This document shows, piece after piece, positions 53,512 to 62,630 of a DNA stretch of 64,000 nt. The notes under the pieces were generated by a model. It was not told where the DNA came from. It searched no databases and saw only the letters and a program-made list of their open reading frames with translations. How positions within the stretch are numbered: the first letter of the stretch is position 1; each line of letters starts with the position of its first letter. A program made the translations under genes and the position numbers. Source of the stretch: Candidatus Pelagibacter ubique HIMB058 (GTDB lineage: Bacteria > Pseudomonadota > Alphaproteobacteria > Pelagibacterales > Pelagibacteraceae); assembly GCA_000419545.1 (NCBI GenBank), contig ATTF01000004.1:1-64000 (forward strand). The letters are read 5' to 3'.

Positions 53512-53540
53512 TTGACCTTTTTTATATGTTATGTTATAAC
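53512..53540 (+). promoter_or_regulatory. Predicted promoter of the Zur-like gene (TTGACC-N17-TATAAC)
   Basis: TTGACC 53512-53517, TATAAC 53535-53540. Confidence 0.65.
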
Positions 53541-53546
53541 ATAACA
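53527..53546. promoter_or_regulatory. Perfect 20-bp palindrome, candidate Zur/Fur-family operator
   Basis: TGTTATGTTATAACATAACA is its own reverse complement; overlaps -10 and abuts the start codon. Confidence 0.75.
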
Positions 53547-53915
53547 ATGAAAAATAATTCTTTAGTACTTAATATTTTAAAAAAAAACCCAAAAGGTTTA
53601 ACTGCGTATCAAATATTAAATAGAGCTCAGAAATTTAAATTTGTACAACCAATGACAGTTTATAGAGCTTTAAAAGATTTAACTGAACAAGGCTTAATAC
53701 ATAAAACAAATAAAAATAAAACTTTTCATTTATGTAATACTTCTGATCACCATGAACACAATGCTGTATTAGCAGTTTGTGATGATTGTGGTGTAGCAGA
53801 AGAATTAAATACGAATCTTTTCTCTAAAATAATTAAACACGTAAAATCTAAGAGAAAATTTAATTTTAATAATTTCAATTTAGAAATAACAACGACATGT
53901 AAGGAGTGTAACTAA
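53547..53915 (+). CDS. zur: Fur-family transcriptional regulator, Zur-like (start corrected from 53466)
   Basis: QPMTVYRALKDLTEQGLIHK winged helix; HHEHNAVLAVCDDCG and CKEC CxxC zinc motifs. Confidence 0.85.
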   Translation: MKNNSLVLNILKKNPKGLTAYQILNRAQKFKFVQPMTVYRALKDLTEQGLIHKTNKNKTFHLCNTSDHHEHNAVLAVCDDCGVAEELNTNLFSKIIKHVKSKRKFNFNNFNLEITTTCKECN

Positions 53916-54379
53916 TGAAAAAAATAAGTATCGCTACTATATTTTTATATTTTTCAAGTCTCACTTTTGTGCTGTCTGCAGAGGGACATTCGCATGAGTT
54001 GCCAGGGTTTCTGCATTTTATGGAAGAACTAATAGAAGAGCACAGTATATTAAGAGGAGCTACATTTGGATTTATTCATACTTTAATTCCATTAATAGGT
54101 TTTTATAGTGGATGGAGTATAAATAGATTTTTAAAAATTCTCTCTAACGGGGCTATCGCAGGAATAGTTGGTATAGTTTTAGCTCACATTATTGCAGACT
54201 TTATAGCTGCTTACGCCGATCCTGACTTGCAAAGTGCAGCGTTCGGAATTGTTATTGGAGGTTTCTTGCCTTTGTTAGCTGTTCCATTCTTAGAAAAATA
54301 TGTAACTAAAAGTAAATATCATACAGTAGTTGGTGATCACGAAGATCTTAAAAAAGACTTAAAGAAAAAACACAGATAA
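53915..54379 (+). CDS. His-rich membrane protein of unknown function, co-transcribed with zur-like gene
   Basis: Signal peptide, GHSHELPGF, several TM segments with HxxxD (AHIIADF); ATG overlaps upstream stop; SD AAGGAG. Confidence 0.7.
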   Translation: MKKISIATIFLYFSSLTFVLSAEGHSHELPGFLHFMEELIEEHSILRGATFGFIHTLIPLIGFYSGWSINRFLKILSNGAIAGIVGIVLAHIIADFIAAYADPDLQSAAFGIVIGGFLPLLAVPFLEKYVTKSKYHTVVGDHEDLKKDLKKKHR

Positions 54380-54395
54380 TTAATCGTTAGTTAAA

Positions 54396-54424
54396 AAAAA
54401 GGCCAGTATTAAACTGGCCTTTTT
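54396..54424. terminator. Bidirectional Rho-independent terminator between convergent genes
   Basis: AAAAAGGCCAGT-ATTAA-ACTGGCCTTTTT. Confidence 0.92.
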
Positions 54425-54445
54425 AATATTCTTAAAATAATTTAA

Positions 54446-55462
54446 TTAGGCGAATACTTCTCCCCAACTTCCTTTTGTAGAAGCTTTAGAATATTCAGTT
54501 GCTCTACCTTCAAAGAAGTTCATGTGCTCAACTCCATTTAACATTGTGTCTAACCAAGTTAATGGGTTTTTCTTAACATCATAAATTGGATTTAGTCCCA
54601 ACTGCTCTAATCTTCTGTTTCCAATAAATCTGATGTACTGCTTAACTTCTTCAGCAGTTAAACCATTTAATGGACCCATTTGAAAAGCTAAATCAATGAA
54701 AGCATCTTCATGGTGCACAATTGTTTTACATGCATCATAAATTTCATTTTTTAATTTATCATTCCAGATTTGCGGCTCTTCTTTAATAAAGTCTTTGAAC
54801 AGTCTGATCATAGAATTACAATGAAGAGTTTCATCTCTCACTGACCAAGTTACGATCTGACCCATTCCCTTCATTTTGTTAAATCTTGGGAAGTTTAAAA
54901 GTATTGCAAAACTTGCAAATAACTGAAGTCCTTCTGTAAATGCAGAGAATACTGCCATTGTCATTGCAATATTATGTTTTGATTTAACGTCAAAACCTTG
55001 CATGTAATCGTACTTGTCTTTCATTTCTTTATACTTCATGAAAGCAGAGTATTCTGTTTCTGGCATTCCAATTGTATCTAACAAATGAGAGTAAGCAGCA
55101 ATATGAACTGTTTCCATTGCAGCAAACGCCGTCATCATCATTAATACTTCTGTTGGTTTAAATACTGTTGTGTAGTGTCTTAAATAACAGTTATTAACCT
55201 CAACATCGGCTTGAGTAAAAAATCTAAAGATGTGAGTTAATAAATTCTTTTCTTCAACAGTAAGATTTTTTTGCCAATCTCTTACATCGTCACCTAGTGG
55301 TACTTCTTCTGGTAACCAATGAATTCTTTGTTGGGTTAACCAAGCGTCATAACACCATGGATATCTAAATGGCTTATAAACTGGGTTTTCTACTAATAAT
55401 CCCATTTTACTTGGTTGGATTATTCCTGGCTTAATTTTTTCTGCTACTGACATGATAAACAC
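54446..55462 (-). CDS. nrdB: class I ribonucleotide reductase beta subunit
   Basis: METVHIAAYSHLLDTIG with metal ligands E, H and radical Tyr; probable start MSVAEK at 55453. Confidence 0.94.
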   Translation of the reverse strand: MFIMSVAEKIKPGIIQPSKMGLLVENPVYKPFRYPWCYDAWLTQQRIHWLPEEVPLGDDVRDWQKNLTVEEKNLLTHIFRFFTQADVEVNNCYLRHYTTVFKPTEVLMMMTAFAAMETVHIAAYSHLLDTIGMPETEYSAFMKYKEMKDKYDYMQGFDVKSKHNIAMTMAVFSAFTEGLQLFASFAILLNFPRFNKMKGMGQIVTWSVRDETLHCNSMIRLFKDFIKEEPQIWNDKLKNEIYDACKTIVHHEDAFIDLAFQMGPLNGLTAEEVKQYIRFIGNRRLEQLGLNPIYDVKKNPLTWLDTMLNGVEHMNFFEGRATEYSKASTKGSWGEVFA

Positions 55463-57393
55463 TCCTCATAGTTATTTGATTCATTGTTTGATTGTTGTCC
55501 GCTAGAGTAAACATTTTTAGTTACATCAGTCTGTGATGAGTTGTTTACGTTCTCGGCTCTTTGGATTGATTTAGATCTGCAATAATAAAGACTCTTTAAC
55601 CCTTTTTTCCAAGCTTGGAAATGAAGATTGTGTAAATCTTTTTTATGTATATCTGCAGGTATAAATATATTTATAGATTGAGCTTGTGAAATATGTGGAG
55701 TTCTATCTGCTCCTAATTCAACTACCCATCTTTGATCAATTTCAAATGCTGTTTTAAAAGTATCTTTTTCTTCAGCAGTTAAAAAATCTAAGTGTGATAC
55801 TGAACCTTGGTTCGTTGTGATGCTAGACCAAACTTCATCAGTATCTTTTTCATATTTTTGAAGAAGTTTCTTAAGGTATTTATTTCTAACATTAAATGAT
55901 CCCGATAATGTTTTGTGAGTATAACTGTTAGCAGCAATAGGTTCAATTCCTGGAGAAGAACCACCGCAAATTATTGAAATTGATGCAGTAGGTGCAATTG
56001 CTGTTTTGTTAGAAAATCTTTCTTTAATTCCATATTCAGCAGCATCAGGACAAGCACCTCTTTCTTCTGCTAGTGCTACAGAAGCAGCATCTACTTTTTC
56101 TTGAATGTTTTTAAATATTTTTTTGTTCCAAACTTTACTCATCACTGAACCAAAAGGAATATTTTTTTGTTGGAAGTAAGAGTGTAATCCCATTACTCCA
56201 AGTCCAACACTTCTTTCTCTCATTGCGGAGTATTTTGCATGAGCAAATTCATCTGGTGCTCTATTGATAAAGTCAGTCATGACGTTATCTAAAAATCTCA
56301 TTACATCTTCAACGAATTGAGGATCTTCACTCCATTGATCATAAGTGTCTATGTTTAAAGACGATAGACAGCAAACTGCTGTTCTTTGGTTACCTTCATT
56401 ATCTCTTCCTGTTGGTAATGTAATTTCGCTACATAGATTTGAAGTTTTAACTTTTAATCCAGCAAGTTTATGGTGTTGAGGTATTTGTCTGTTAACTGTA
56501 TCAATGAAAACGATATAAGGTTCTCCAGTTTCAATTCTTGCAGTTAACAATCTGATCCATAAATTTCTTGCAGGAATAGTTGATTGAACTGTGCCATCAT
56601 ATGGACTTCTTAGTGCCCACTGCCCTCCAGTTTCAACTGCTCTCATAAATTCATCTGTTACTAATACTCCGTGATGTAAGTTAAGAGATCTTCTATTAAC
56701 GTCACCACCAGTTGGTCTTCTCATTTCAATAAACTCTTCAATTTCAGGATGATCAATTTGTAAATAACAAGCAGCAGAACCTCTTCTTAATGAACCTTGG
56801 CTAATAGCTAAAGTTAGTGAGTCCATAACTTTAATAAAAGGAATTATTCCTGATGTTTTTCCAACTTTACCAATTTTTTCACCAATGGATCTAAGGTTAC
56901 CCCAATAACTTCCGATACCGCCACCTCTTGCAGCAAGCCAAACGTTTTCTTCCCAAAGACTTGTGATGCCTTCTAAACTATCGTTTGCTTCATTTAAAAA
57001 ACAAGAAATTGGCAAACCTCTCTCAGTTCCACCATTAGATAAAACTGGGGTTGCTGGCATGAACCATAAGTTGCTTATGTAATTATAAATTCTCTGTGCA
57101 TGTAAATTGTCATCTGCGTATGTGCTTGCTACTCTCGCGAACAAATCTTGAAAACTCTCGTTTTGACCTAAGTATCTGTCAGTTAATGTTGCTTTACCAA
57201 AATCAGTTAAATTTGCATCTCTAGATCTATCAATCTTGATCGTAATGCCTTTATCGTTTTGAAATAGTTCTGTTTCGCCCGATAAAGAGAATAAATCAGG
57301 TTTTTTAGGACCATTGTTTTTTAGTTCGTTTTGGTGCTTCTGGCTTATACTGCCGACAGCTTTCTCTATTGCCAATGATACATTTTTATTCAT
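55444..57393 (-). CDS. nrdA: class I ribonucleotide reductase alpha subunit (no N-terminal ATP-cone evident)
   Basis: SNLCSEITLPTGRDNEGNQRTAVCCLSSLNI; PTASISIICGGSSPGIEP; C-terminal CLSCQ. Confidence 0.94.
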   Translation of the reverse strand: MNKNVSLAIEKAVGSISQKHQNELKNNGPKKPDLFSLSGETELFQNDKGITIKIDRSRDANLTDFGKATLTDRYLGQNESFQDLFARVASTYADDNLHAQRIYNYISNLWFMPATPVLSNGGTERGLPISCFLNEANDSLEGITSLWEENVWLAARGGGIGSYWGNLRSIGEKIGKVGKTSGIIPFIKVMDSLTLAISQGSLRRGSAACYLQIDHPEIEEFIEMRRPTGGDVNRRSLNLHHGVLVTDEFMRAVETGGQWALRSPYDGTVQSTIPARNLWIRLLTARIETGEPYIVFIDTVNRQIPQHHKLAGLKVKTSNLCSEITLPTGRDNEGNQRTAVCCLSSLNIDTYDQWSEDPQFVEDVMRFLDNVMTDFINRAPDEFAHAKYSAMRERSVGLGVMGLHSYFQQKNIPFGSVMSKVWNKKIFKNIQEKVDAASVALAEERGACPDAAEYGIKERFSNKTAIAPTASISIICGGSSPGIEPIAANSYTHKTLSGSFNVRNKYLKKLLQKYEKDTDEVWSSITTNQGSVSHLDFLTAEEKDTFKTAFEIDQRWVVELGADRTPHISQAQSINIFIPADIHKKDLHNLHFQAWKKGLKSLYYCRSKSIQRAENVNNSSQTDVTKNVYSSGQQSNNESNNYEECLSCQ

Positions 57394-57578
57394 ATTTTAC
57401 CTATTTTAGCTTAGTTTATTAACAAAACAACTACATGTTGTGTTATAATTGTGTTAATATACCATATAACAGCGAAATCAATAGAACATTATAAGAACAT
57501 TTAAATAATTTTGCAAGTGGAAAGTTTTGTTAATAAACATTTAATAACAAATTCCCTTATTCTTTAGTATTTAGAGTT

Positions 57579-59021
57579 ATGAAAATCAATCAAAACGGAT
57601 TTAGAGAGTATGACGCAAGATGGTTGTTTGAAAAAGATATCGATTTAGAAGGAATCACTGATTTAGGCAAAGGTCTTGGAACTCAAATTATCAATCATAC
57701 AAAAAAAATAAACCCGAGAGTTATTGTTGGTCAAGACTATAGATCTTACAGCGAAAAAATTAAAAAAGCTCTAACTGAAGGACTAGTTTCAACTGGCTGT
57801 AACGTTGAAGATGTTGGTTTGGCATTGTCTCCAATGGTTTATTTCGCTCAATTTAATTTAAATTCTGATGCAATAGCAATGGTTACTGCTAGTCATAATG
57901 AAAATGGATGGACCGGTGTAAAAATGGGTATCAAAAAAGGATTAACTCATGCACCTGAAGAAATGTCAGAATTAAAAGAGATTACATTAAATCAAAAATT
58001 CACAACAGGTAAAGGAAGTCATAAAAATATAGATGACTTTAAAAAAATATATATCGAAGATTTAGTTAGTAAAAATAAGATTAATAAAAAAATTAAAGCA
58101 GTCGTCGCCTGTGGAAATGGTACTGCAGGAGTATTTGCACCTGAGATCTTAAGAGGTATTGGTTGTGAAGTTATTGAATTGGATTGTGAACTTGATTGGA
58201 CATTTCCAAAATATAATCCAAACCCTGAAGATTTAGAAATGCTTCATGCTATTGCAAAAGCTGTAAAAGAAAATAATGCAGATATCGGGTTTGGTTTTGA
58301 CGGAGATGGAGACAGATGTGGAGTAATTGATGAAAAAGGGAATGAAATCTTCTCTGATAAAATAGGTTTATTGATTGCAAGAAACTTAGCTCCTAAACAT
58401 AAAAATTCTAAATTTGTTGTAGATGTAAAATCGACTGGCCTTTATTCAAAAGATGAAGTTCTCAAAGATAATCAATGTAAAACTATTTATTGGAAAACAG
58501 GTCATTCGCACATCAAAAGGAAGGTAAATATTGAAAAAGCGTTAGCTGGATTTGAAAAAAGCGGACATTTCTTTTTTAATCAGCCTTTAGGATATGGTTA
58601 TGACGATGGAATTAATTCTGCAATACAGGTTTGTCACCTATTAAATGATCAAAATAAAAAAATGAGCGAATTAATGGAAGAATTACCTAATACGTTTCAA
58701 ACTCCTACGATGGCTCCGTTTTGTAAAGACGAAGAAAAATATAAAGTAGTGGATGATATGGTTAAAGAAGTTCAAAGACTTCAAAAAGACGATACTAAAA
58801 TAGATGGGCAAATAATTTCTGAGGTTTTAACAGTTAATGGTGTAAGATTTTCTTTAGAAGACGGTTCTTGGGGTTTAATCAGAGCTTCATCAAATAAACC
58901 TTCCTTGGTTGTGGTGACAGAAAGCCCAACATCCGATGAACGTAAAAAGAAAATTTTTGAATTTATTGATAATTTATTACAAAAGACTGGTAAAGTTGGA
59001 GAATACGATCAAAAAATTTAA
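57579..59021 (+). CDS. phosphomannomutase/phosphoglucomutase
   Basis: VTASHNENGWTGVKMG phosphoserine loop; GFGFDGDGDRCGVID. Confidence 0.92.
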   Translation: MKINQNGFREYDARWLFEKDIDLEGITDLGKGLGTQIINHTKKINPRVIVGQDYRSYSEKIKKALTEGLVSTGCNVEDVGLALSPMVYFAQFNLNSDAIAMVTASHNENGWTGVKMGIKKGLTHAPEEMSELKEITLNQKFTTGKGSHKNIDDFKKIYIEDLVSKNKINKKIKAVVACGNGTAGVFAPEILRGIGCEVIELDCELDWTFPKYNPNPEDLEMLHAIAKAVKENNADIGFGFDGDGDRCGVIDEKGNEIFSDKIGLLIARNLAPKHKNSKFVVDVKSTGLYSKDEVLKDNQCKTIYWKTGHSHIKRKVNIEKALAGFEKSGHFFFNQPLGYGYDDGINSAIQVCHLLNDQNKKMSELMEELPNTFQTPTMAPFCKDEEKYKVVDDMVKEVQRLQKDDTKIDGQIISEVLTVNGVRFSLEDGSWGLIRASSNKPSLVVVTESPTSDERKKKIFEFIDNLLQKTGKVGEYDQKI

Positions 59022-59848
59022 AGTGAAAAGTATTCGTAAAGAAATCTAGTCCCTATAACAACTAAAAATAATCCAAAGTATTTTGTCATTTTCTTTTTAT
59101 TAATTCGGTGACTAGCTTTAGCCCCTAACCTAGCCATAAAAGTGGTTATTGGAAAAAATATTAGAAAAGCTGGAATGTTTAAAAACCCAACGCTTAAAGG
59201 TAGTTGAGCATTAAGATAAGATCCTGATATCAAAAATCCTACAGCCCCAAATGATGCAATAATAAAGCCTATAGCAGCCGCACTTCCTATTGCTTTATTT
59301 ATTGGATAACCAAAAAACTTTAATATTGGAACATTCATAACTGCTCCACCTATACCCATTGGTGCAGATATAAAGCCACTAACTAAGCCAGCAATAATTC
59401 TAGCTGGTAAACTCATTTTCACATCTAAATTTTCTTCCTTTTCCTTAAGAAAAAGCAAATAGAAAGCTAATATATATACAACGATTGTAAAAAATAAAAT
59501 TAGAGGTTTTGTTTTTAATCCTGCTGCTAAAATTGTTCCTAAAATAACTCCAGTTGCTACAAATATTCCATAACCTTTAACAATACTAAAATCTACTGCC
59601 TTGTGTTGATGATGAGTCATTACAGATACAATAGAAGTTGGAATAATAATTCCAAATGAGGTTCCTACTGCTAAATGCATTAAATAATTTGGATCTATGC
59701 CTGAAGTGCTAAAAATATAAAATAAAATTGGTACTGTAATTAAACCACCTCCAATACCAAACAATCCAGCTGCAAAACCTGCTGGTATAGCTGTCGCGAC
59801 CATGATGAAGATCAAATAAATAATATCTGAGTTTGAGAGAAGATCCAA
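59018..59848 (-). CDS. TauE/SafE family sulfite/organosulfonate exporter-like membrane protein
   Basis: GFAAGLFGIGGGLITVPILFY and repeat GLVSGFISAPMGIGGAVMNVPILKFFG. Confidence 0.88.
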   Translation of the reverse strand: MDLLSNSDIIYLIFIMVATAIPAGFAAGLFGIGGGLITVPILFYIFSTSGIDPNYLMHLAVGTSFGIIIPTSIVSVMTHHQHKAVDFSIVKGYGIFVATGVILGTILAAGLKTKPLILFFTIVVYILAFYLLFLKEKEENLDVKMSLPARIIAGLVSGFISAPMGIGGAVMNVPILKFFGYPINKAIGSAAAIGFIIASFGAVGFLISGSYLNAQLPLSVGFLNIPAFLIFFPITTFMARLGAKASHRINKKKMTKYFGLFLVVIGTRFLYEYFSL

Positions 59849-59850
59849 AA

Positions 59851-60834
59851 TTATCTTTCTAACGATACAGGATTTGTTTTATTAACCTGATCCATTATGT
59901 GGTTAACTTTTTGCAAGTCTGCATCTCTAATGCACATATTTTTAGAAAGATATTGTTTCCAAGTTTTAGAGCCGTTTTGTCCGTGGAACAATCCAACTGT
60001 ATGTCTCATTATATGATTAAGTTGTGTTCCCTTAGAAGTTTCTTCTTGTATGTATGGAATTAACTTTTCCATCACTTCACTTCTTGTTGGAACATTATCA
60101 TTATTAAAAATATCTCTTTCTATATCGGCTAAAAAATATGGAGAATGATAAATTGCTCTCCCAATCATAGCGCCATCAACTTTAACTAAATGATTTTTAA
60201 TATCTTCAGTGGTTTTAATGCCTCCGTTTATAATGATTTCATCATTTTTAAAGTGTTCTTTTAATTTGTAAACAAATTCATATTTCAAAGGTGGTATATT
60301 TAAATTTTCTTTTGGACTTAATTTTTTAAGTAAAGCTTTCCTTGCATGAATAATAAATTTTTGTGAACCTGCATTTTTTGTTATTTGAATAAATGATTTT
60401 AAAAACTCAAAGTTTTCTACTTCATTGTAACCAATCCTTGTTTTAATTGTGATTGGAAGCTTTGTCGATTTAGACATCGCTTCAATACATTTTGCAACTA
60501 AATCTGGTTCTTGCATTAAACAAGCTCCAAATTTATTTTTTTGCACTTTTTTACTTGGGCAACCCAAGTTTAAGTTAATTTCTCTATATCCATAATCTTC
60601 TGAAATTTTGCACGCCTCTGCTAGTTCCTCTGGATTAGAGCCACCTACTTGTAAAGTTACTGGATTAGAAATTTTTTTAAATGATAATAACTTGTTTCTA
60701 TCACCTCTAATGATTGCATTGGCCACGATCATTTCTGAATAAAGGTGAATATTCTTACTTATAAGACTTAAAAAAAATATTTCATGTTTATCAGTGCAAT
60801 CCATCATTGGTGCAACTGAAACAGTTTTTTTCAT
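59851..60834 (-). CDS. dusA: tRNA-dihydrouridine synthase A
   Basis: VAPMMDCTDKHEIFFLSLI; EINLNLGCPSKKVQKNKFGACLM. Confidence 0.93.
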   Translation of the reverse strand: MKKTVSVAPMMDCTDKHEIFFLSLISKNIHLYSEMIVANAIIRGDRNKLLSFKKISNPVTLQVGGSNPEELAEACKISEDYGYREINLNLGCPSKKVQKNKFGACLMQEPDLVAKCIEAMSKSTKLPITIKTRIGYNEVENFEFLKSFIQITKNAGSQKFIIHARKALLKKLSPKENLNIPPLKYEFVYKLKEHFKNDEIIINGGIKTTEDIKNHLVKVDGAMIGRAIYHSPYFLADIERDIFNNDNVPTRSEVMEKLIPYIQEETSKGTQLNHIMRHTVGLFHGQNGSKTWKQYLSKNMCIRDADLQKVNHIMDQVNKTNPVSLER

Positions 60835-60837
60835 GAT

Positions 60838-61335
60838 TTACTCTGGTTTGTTTTCTTCGGCTGGAGCTTCTTCACTTAATTCAAGTGGAGCTTCTTCTGT
60901 ATCAAGGTTTTCTTCTTTAATTTCAGGCTGTTCTGCTTTTAGCTCTGAAAGAGCCTCATCCGCTAAACTTGGTTTTTTTACTTCTGGAATTCTTCTAGTT
61001 CTTTTTGAAGGAAGGATTGCAACACCACTTTTTGAAACTTGACCTTTGTAAAGATTTTCAAAATCATCATTTGTCTCTTCATCTGTCTCTTCTTGTTCTT
61101 CTAATTCGTCAGGCTCTTTCCTTAATCTTTTAATTGCACTAGCTTCAATTTCTTTAACATCAATTTTTCCATCACCAATTTCTCTTAATGAAATAATTGT
61201 TCTTTTGTCGTTGTCTTCTTCAACTAACATTGGAGATCCAGCATTCAACTGAACTGTTCTTTCTTTTGCTAGTAGGACTAAATCGTATTGGTTATCAACT
61301 TTTTCTAAGCAATCTTCTACTGTAATTCGAGCCAT
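60838..61335 (-). CDS. rpoZ: RNA polymerase omega subunit with long acidic C-terminal extension
   Basis: MARITVEDCLEKVDNQYDLVLLAKERTVQLNAG. Confidence 0.92.
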   Translation of the reverse strand: MARITVEDCLEKVDNQYDLVLLAKERTVQLNAGSPMLVEEDNDKRTIISLREIGDGKIDVKEIEASAIKRLRKEPDELEEQEETDEETNDDFENLYKGQVSKSGVAILPSKRTRRIPEVKKPSLADEALSELKAEQPEIKEENLDTEEAPLELSEEAPAEENKPE

Positions 61336-61380
61336 GTTGGATGCTATTTAGTCAATATAGCTCAATAAATCAAGCTTATT

Positions 61381-62589
61381 TTAAAGCCTGACTGGCTCTA
61401 CTTTTTTTCTAATAAGCACTAATAGAAATAACGAAATAAGAATATAAATAGCACCGGTAAAAGCTACATTCTCAATTGTAAAACCATTATCAATTAATAG
61501 CCCAAAAACCGCTGTTCCAAATGCTGTAGAAAAAACCATAAAGGCTGTTGTTAAAGCTTTTATACTACCGATATATTTTACACCGTAAATTTCAGCCCAA
61601 GTAGAAGAGCCTAAAATATTAGCTAAACCATTAGACACACCGATTAATCCTAAAAAAACGTAAGCAAATATTTCATTATTAAATTTAAATAAAGTTAACA
61701 TTGCTAACAGAAGTGGAATGTTCATAAACAAAATTAATCTTCTGCCTGTAAATTTATCTACTAAAAAGCCTGAAATAAAAAGAGTAAAAATGGAAGTAAT
61801 GGAATAAACCATAAATGCTTTTGGTATAGTATACGTTTCCCACATCTTAGAGTCTGAAATAAAAGATTGATAAACAAAAACCCCTGTAGCTATCCATGGC
61901 ATAGCTAACATATTTAATGAAACAATGTAAAACCTGTAATCTTTGATAACATCTCTTCTTCTCCAACTTTTAATTTCAATTTTTTTATTATCATTATTTT
62001 TACTTTCCTCTCTAGAATCTAGTTGAATAGATTTAATAGTATTTAAAATTACAATAGGTAAAAATATTATAACTAATATTGCTATACCTTGCCAAACAGA
62101 TCTCCATGAATAAATAACTAAAAGATAAGTTATGAATACAGGTAAAATAAATTCTGCTGTAGATAAACCAAACCAAGCAGTACTTAATGCTTTTCCTCGT
62201 GTCCTCTCAAAAAATCTTGAAATTGTAGTTGTCGATGTATGGCTCATCAGACCTTGGCCTGAAAATCTCATTAAAAATATACCTATAGCTAATAAATAAA
62301 TACTATTAATGAATGAAAAAAATAATGCTGACAAAAATAATAAGAAGATTACAAAAAAAGAGTAATTTAAAATTCTATAATCATCAATTTTTTTTCCAAC
62401 CCAAATTAACACTAGACTAGAAAAAATAGTAGCTGCTGCATATATATTTCCAAATTGACCATGAGTGATACCTAATTCATTTCTAATTGGTGCATTAAAT
62501 AAACCTAAGAAAAAACTCTGACCAAAACTTGAAAAAAAAGTAAATATAAAGCCAAATAAAACTACTTTAAAATTTATACTTTTAAACAT
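61381..62589 (-). CDS. MFS transporter
   Basis: 12-TM pattern; GRRLILFMNIPLLLAML; SFGQSFFLGLFNAPIRNELGITHGQFGNIYA. Confidence 0.85.
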   Translation of the reverse strand: MFKSINFKVVLFGFIFTFFSSFGQSFFLGLFNAPIRNELGITHGQFGNIYAAATIFSSLVLIWVGKKIDDYRILNYSFFVIFLLFLSALFFSFINSIYLLAIGIFLMRFSGQGLMSHTSTTTISRFFERTRGKALSTAWFGLSTAEFILPVFITYLLVIYSWRSVWQGIAILVIIFLPIVILNTIKSIQLDSREESKNNDNKKIEIKSWRRRDVIKDYRFYIVSLNMLAMPWIATGVFVYQSFISDSKMWETYTIPKAFMVYSITSIFTLFISGFLVDKFTGRRLILFMNIPLLLAMLTLFKFNNEIFAYVFLGLIGVSNGLANILGSSTWAEIYGVKYIGSIKALTTAFMVFSTAFGTAVFGLLIDNGFTIENVAFTGAIYILISLFLLVLIRKKVEPVRL

Positions 62590-62630
62590 TTAGGTTTTTC
62601 TATTCTTAAAATTAGATTTTAAATATTTAT

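Noticed and set aside
57421-57470. NrdR boxes upstream of nrdA
   Set aside because: No pair of ACAC-N8-GTGT-type palindromes with typical spacing; only direct TTGTGTTA repeats.
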